Assembly: GCA_021776635.1 (NCBI GenBank)
Contig: JAJFFN010000002.1
Span: forward strand, 124,001 to 188,000
Direction: 5' to 3'
Origin: Robiginitomaculum sp.
Lineage (GTDB): Bacteria; Pseudomonadota; Alphaproteobacteria; Caulobacterales; Maricaulaceae
DNA: 64,000 bases
Shown: positions 61,176-64,000 of the stretch, piece by piece
Position numbering within the stretch: the stretch's first letter is position 1
How the letters are laid out: each line of letters starts with the position of its first letter
Translations under genes and position numbers: made by a program
The notes under the pieces: model-generated
What the model was told of the DNA's origin: nothing
Seen by the model: only the letters and a program-made list of their open reading frames with translations
Database searches by the model: none

Positions 61176-61644
61176 TTTTTAACCTTTATAACTTTGTTGG
61201 TGTTAGTGTACATTTTCGCAGAAATAAAAGACAAAACGGCGTAAATTATGTGACGATTCAGTATTTTTTTTGTTTAAAATTTATGACAATAATAGGATAT
61301 AACGATAATCGTTCAGCCCCATTATAGTATTCCTCCTATAGTGCTAAAGCGGGCCGAAAATCTAGCGGACATCGTGTTCGCAATGAGAACCAGTTCGAAA
61401 GCTGACAAAGTGAGCGTCTTAAAATCGCCTCGTTTAAGCCACTGGGCTAATGACCGCTAAGGGGATTATCGCGTCATTAGCAAACTTCAGGCGGATGCCC
61501 GCTTCTGCCCCCGTTGCAGACATTACGTAATGGAGTTAATCGTTTTGCAAAGGGCCAAACGGGCTTATTTATCAATAAATATTCATTGCTCGGCACAGCA
61601 TTTTATGCGTAATTATATATTATCCAAACAGTCCGGGAGTAAAT
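61176..61644. other. Gap between porin and DUF6429 copy 2
   Basis: No gene is supported. Contents: two weak Pho-box half-sites on the minus strand (TCGTCAC at 61250-61256, TTGTCAT at 61283-61289), a palindrome AACGAT-A-ATCGTT (61301-61313), and the 56-bp repeat copy 2. The stretch 61360-61520 also has GCGGACAT and GCGGATGCCCGC motifs like other intergenic repeats here. Confidence 0.5.
61411..61466. repeat. 56-bp dispersed repeat, copy 2
   Basis: Same sequence as 50536-50591 with one base different (CCTCG in place of CCTAG). Again it lies upstream of a DUF6429-DUF6880 pair, here about 180 bp before the start. Confidence 0.92.
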
Positions 61645-61884
61645 ATGAACCATGACAAAATCGATGAAACGGTATTAGCCCTTTTGTTTCTTGGGAGGCA
61701 TCAGGTTAGCAAATTAGATGACTTTCGAGCTTGGAAAAGCTTTGACTGGGACACGCTTGACAGATTGCATAAAAAAGGTTTGATTTCCAATCCCATCGGT
61801 AAAGCCAAATCTGTTGCCTTTACGCAAGACGGGCTGGATCAAGCGGAGCATTTATTTCATAAATTGTTTAAAACGGTTGATTAG
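61645..61884 (+). CDS. DUF6429 family protein, copy 2
   Basis: A 79-residue protein matching DUF6429 (IDETVLALLFLGRHQ, WKSFDWDTLDRLHKKGLISNPIGKAKSVAFTQDGLDQAEHLFHKLF). It is clearly homologous to copy 1 at 51030. A GGGAG ribosome site precedes it, and the DUF6880 gene follows 3 bp after. Function unknown. Confidence 0.88.
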   Translation: MNHDKIDETVLALLFLGRHQVSKLDDFRAWKSFDWDTLDRLHKKGLISNPIGKAKSVAFTQDGLDQAEHLFHKLFKTVD

Positions 61885-61887
61885 AGA

Positions 61888-63291
61888 ATGGCCTCAAAAA
61901 CGACATTAACCGCCAAAAACCTAGAGGCGCTGGGCGCTGAGCGTTTGGCGGAGCTTTTGTTGGAAGTCAGCGCTGGTGATGCGCTCAGCAAACGCCATTT
62001 ACGCCGCGCCCTTGCCCTAAAGGCTGGCCCCCAAGAATTAACCCAGCAGGTTCGCAAACGCTTGAGCGCTATTGTACGGTCGCGTGCCTTTGTTGATTGG
62101 ACAAAACGAAAAGCTTTAATTCATGACTTGGACGCTCAAAGGTTTGCCATCGCTGAAGATATTGCCAAAGATTCTCCAAGGGACGCCCTTGATCTTATGT
62201 GGCGGTTTCTAGGATTGGCTGCGGGTATTTATGAGCGCTGTGATGACAGTAGCGGTATGCTTGGCTGGTTATTTTCACAGGCACTCGATAATTTGGGTGA
62301 GATTGCACGGGCGGCGCAGCCAGACAAACCTAAACTCGCCAAGAGATGTTATATGGCGCTCAGAGATAATGGTTACGGCCAATATGATGGCCTTATTGTT
62401 GTCCTCTCTCAAGCCCTTGGAACACAGGGTTTAGAAAAACTTAGAGACCTATTTTTAGCCGAAACTTCCCTGCCGCCAAAGATCAATAAATACGGCTTTG
62501 ACAATGATGCGATAATTACCAAAATGGCTCTCCAAGACATTGCCGATGCTTTGGGCGACGTTGATGGTTATATTGCGCAACAAGACGCGGACACATTAAC
62601 CCGGCCCCATATTGCCGCCGAAATTGCTTTGCGCCTGCTTACAGCCGGGCGCGAGCGAGAAGCCTTAACAGCACTTGATGCAACCAACCTTGAAGGCGTG
62701 CCCTATTTGCTGACACAGTGGGAAAATGCTAAAGTGCAAACACTTGATGCCCTTGGCCAGACCGACGATGCGCAAGTTTTGCGTTGGTCATCTTTCAAAC
62801 GCACATTTAGTGCCGAGACTTTACGCACCTATTTAGACGGCCTCGCAGATTTCGATGACGTAGAGGCCGAAAACAAAGCCATGGATTATGCCTTGAAATT
62901 TGAAAATGTGCATATGGCTCTCAAGTTTTTAATAGACTGGCCCGAGTTAGAAAAAACGGCCATACTTGTGAAAGCCCATTTTGATGAATTTGATGGTCAT
63001 CATTATGAATTGCTCACCCCAGCCGCCGATGCGCTGACAGCAAAATATCCCCTCGCCGCAACACTCCTACACCGCACGCTGATAAGTTTTGCTTTGGATA
63101 AATCGCGTTATAAGCGTTACAAACATGCGGCCCGCCATCTGGGAGAATGCGAAAGTCTGGCTGAAATGATCACTGACTTCGGTCACTTTCAAAACCACGA
63201 AATTTATCTAGCGAGTCTCAAATCCAAACACGGCCTCAAAACCTCATTTTGGGCACATGTTGAGAATGGACATTTTAAAGAGTTGCAATGA
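61888..63291 (+). CDS. DUF6880 family protein, copy 2
   Basis: A 467-residue protein matching DUF6880 along its full length: KTTLTAKNLEALGAERLAELLLEVS, YERCDDSSGMLGWLF, DNGYGQYDGLIVVLSQ and YKHAARHLGECESL. It is homologous to copy 1 (51291), sharing the same order of motifs. It overlaps nothing and ends 2 bp before the convergent recombinase gene. Function unknown. Confidence 0.87.
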   Translation: MASKTTLTAKNLEALGAERLAELLLEVSAGDALSKRHLRRALALKAGPQELTQQVRKRLSAIVRSRAFVDWTKRKALIHDLDAQRFAIAEDIAKDSPRDALDLMWRFLGLAAGIYERCDDSSGMLGWLFSQALDNLGEIARAAQPDKPKLAKRCYMALRDNGYGQYDGLIVVLSQALGTQGLEKLRDLFLAETSLPPKINKYGFDNDAIITKMALQDIADALGDVDGYIAQQDADTLTRPHIAAEIALRLLTAGREREALTALDATNLEGVPYLLTQWENAKVQTLDALGQTDDAQVLRWSSFKRTFSAETLRTYLDGLADFDDVEAENKAMDYALKFENVHMALKFLIDWPELEKTAILVKAHFDEFDGHHYELLTPAADALTAKYPLAATLLHRTLISFALDKSRYKRYKHAARHLGECESLAEMITDFGHFQNHEIYLASLKSKHGLKTSFWAHVENGHFKELQ

Positions 63292-63293
63292 TA

Positions 63294-64000
63294 TCACTTG
63301 CATACGACTCGTAAATTTTCCTCAAATTTATCTGGTACTGGATGCATGATTTTTAAAAGCTCATCACGTCTAAAAGCTAATGACCCACCATCACCATATT
63401 GAGGGCGAGTATTTTTATGCCCCATGAGTAAACAACGCAGGTCATGATCAATACCTACCTCAAGCATCCTCTTTTCAAATGAATGCCTAAAGGAATATAT
63501 CCGGTGGTTTGGCGTCGGAAATAAGCCACGCCGCCTGAAAGTTTTAAGAAGAGACACAGAAAGCAAATTGCCTTTATCCTGATAACGCGGGAAACAGTCT
63601 TTTGCTTGCTGCATGGCAATCAATGAAACACCGACAAGGGGAATATCTCTAATTGAAGAGAATGTTTTTAGTTGACGGTTATCTTGCACACGAATGCGAA
63701 TATGCGGCACTTCATGGTCGAGGACAACATTCTCGGGCAAAATATTCGCTATCTCGCTCGGTCTACACCCCGTCTCCATTAAAGCGTAGACAAGACAAAT
63801 AGCTTGATCGTTCAATTTATCAAACACACTAGGGTCAAGCATCCGCTCTCTTATCCAGTCATCCTCAAAATGAGGCACATCTTTACCACCACGCTCTACG
63901 AAATTGAGATTCCTAAATGGGTTTAAACGCTCCTCTTCGCCTTCAAATTCCCAGAAACAACGATAGAGTTTTCGCAAATTCCCTAGGTCACGATTAGCCG
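63294..64000 (-). CDS. Tyrosine recombinase/integrase, partial
   Basis: The C-terminal catalytic part of a tyrosine recombinase; the frame stays open to the window edge, so the start lies beyond 64000. Catalytic residues are visible: the Arg in METGCRPSEIANI, RIYSFRHSFEKRM with the HxxR-type pair, LLMGHKNTRPQYG with the third His and the Tyr. The N-terminal part in view (NRDLGNLRKLYRCFWEFEG) is the core-binding domain. It is convergent with the DUF6880 gene. It may be the integrase of the accessory region here, but that is unproven. Confidence 0.86.
   Translation of the reverse strand, partial: ANRDLGNLRKLYRCFWEFEGEEERLNPFRNLNFVERGGKDVPHFEDDWIRERMLDPSVFDKLNDQAICLVYALMETGCRPSEIANILPENVVLDHEVPHIRIRVQDNRQLKTFSSIRDIPLVGVSLIAMQQAKDCFPRYQDKGNLLSVSLLKTFRRRGLFPTPNHRIYSFRHSFEKRMLEVGIDHDLRCLLMGHKNTRPQYGDGGSLAFRRDELLKIMHPVPDKFEENLRVVCK

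Noticed and set aside
1-64000. CRISPR array
   Set aside because: No series of identical repeats with regular unique spacers was seen; the short tandem repeats found here have no spacers of CRISPR size, and no Cas genes are present.

Overview
The window is a contiguous piece of an alphaproteobacterial chromosome, probably from a rather AT-rich marine lineage of the Maricaulales/Hyphomonadaceae type. The placement is inferred from several signs. The tRNA-His lacks the extra 5' G and has A73, an alphaproteobacterial peculiarity. The conjugation genes belong to an alphaproteobacterial family set (DUF736, DUF2274, DUF2840, DUF2285). PstA is long with an N-terminal extension, and the genes phoR-pstSCAB-phoU-phoB lie in one direction. 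GC content was judged by eye, not computed.

Region 1 (1-12.7 kb) is core genome: a D-Ala-D-Ala carboxypeptidase, tmk, holB, a TatD-type hydrolase and a PhnP-like metallo-hydrolase in one tight operon; thrC coupled to a P-loop protein; tatABC; tRNA-His; a Tat-targeted M48 lipoprotein; and a large AsmA-type protein. Region 2 (12.8-31.9 kb) begins with a Phd/PemK-like toxin-antitoxin pair and continues as a decayed integrative conjugative element: DUF736, DUF2274, CopG, TraG/VirD4, relaxase, TraF peptidase, DUF2840, HTH, DUF2285, ParB and ArdC. The whole trbB-trbI mating-pore operon is missing. Its last codons survive as a TrbI tail overlapping the CopG gene, so the deletion joint is visible. 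A second joint lies between ParB and DUF2285. Cargo between TraG and the relaxase includes a Fic protein and the most interesting locus of the window: a bacterial ubiquitin-like conjugation system (two ubiquitin-like domains fused to an E2-like domain; a JAB-E1 fusion; DUF6527), transcribed divergently from a sigma-factor-like gene, an unknown protein and an ImmA/IrrE protease.

Region 3 (32.3-41.6 kb) carries a large secreted metzincin-type protein coupled to a tiny membrane protein, a hybrid histidine kinase convergent with a LuxR-type response regulator, an OmpA-like protein and small exported proteins. Region 4 (41.6-53.1 kb) is an accessory stretch. It starts with 12-bp repeats and a tRNA 3'-end remnant (possible attachment site). 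It holds a TetR-controlled redox gene, DUF2306 and DUF4386 membrane proteins, a signal-peptide-bearing haloalkane dehalogenase, a metallo-beta-lactamase-fold gene broken by one nonsense codon, a DUF6429-DUF6880 pair, and a 217-bp MITE-like element with 18-bp terminal inverted repeats and a likely 4-bp target duplication. Region 5 (53.2-61.2 kb) is the phosphate-starvation regulon (phoB, phoU, pstBACS, phoR and a phosphate-selective porin) with a four-repeat Pho box before pstS. Region 6 (61.4-64 kb) is a second copy of the DUF6429-DUF6880 pair, preceded by the same 56-bp sequence as the first copy, followed by a tyrosine recombinase that runs off the window.
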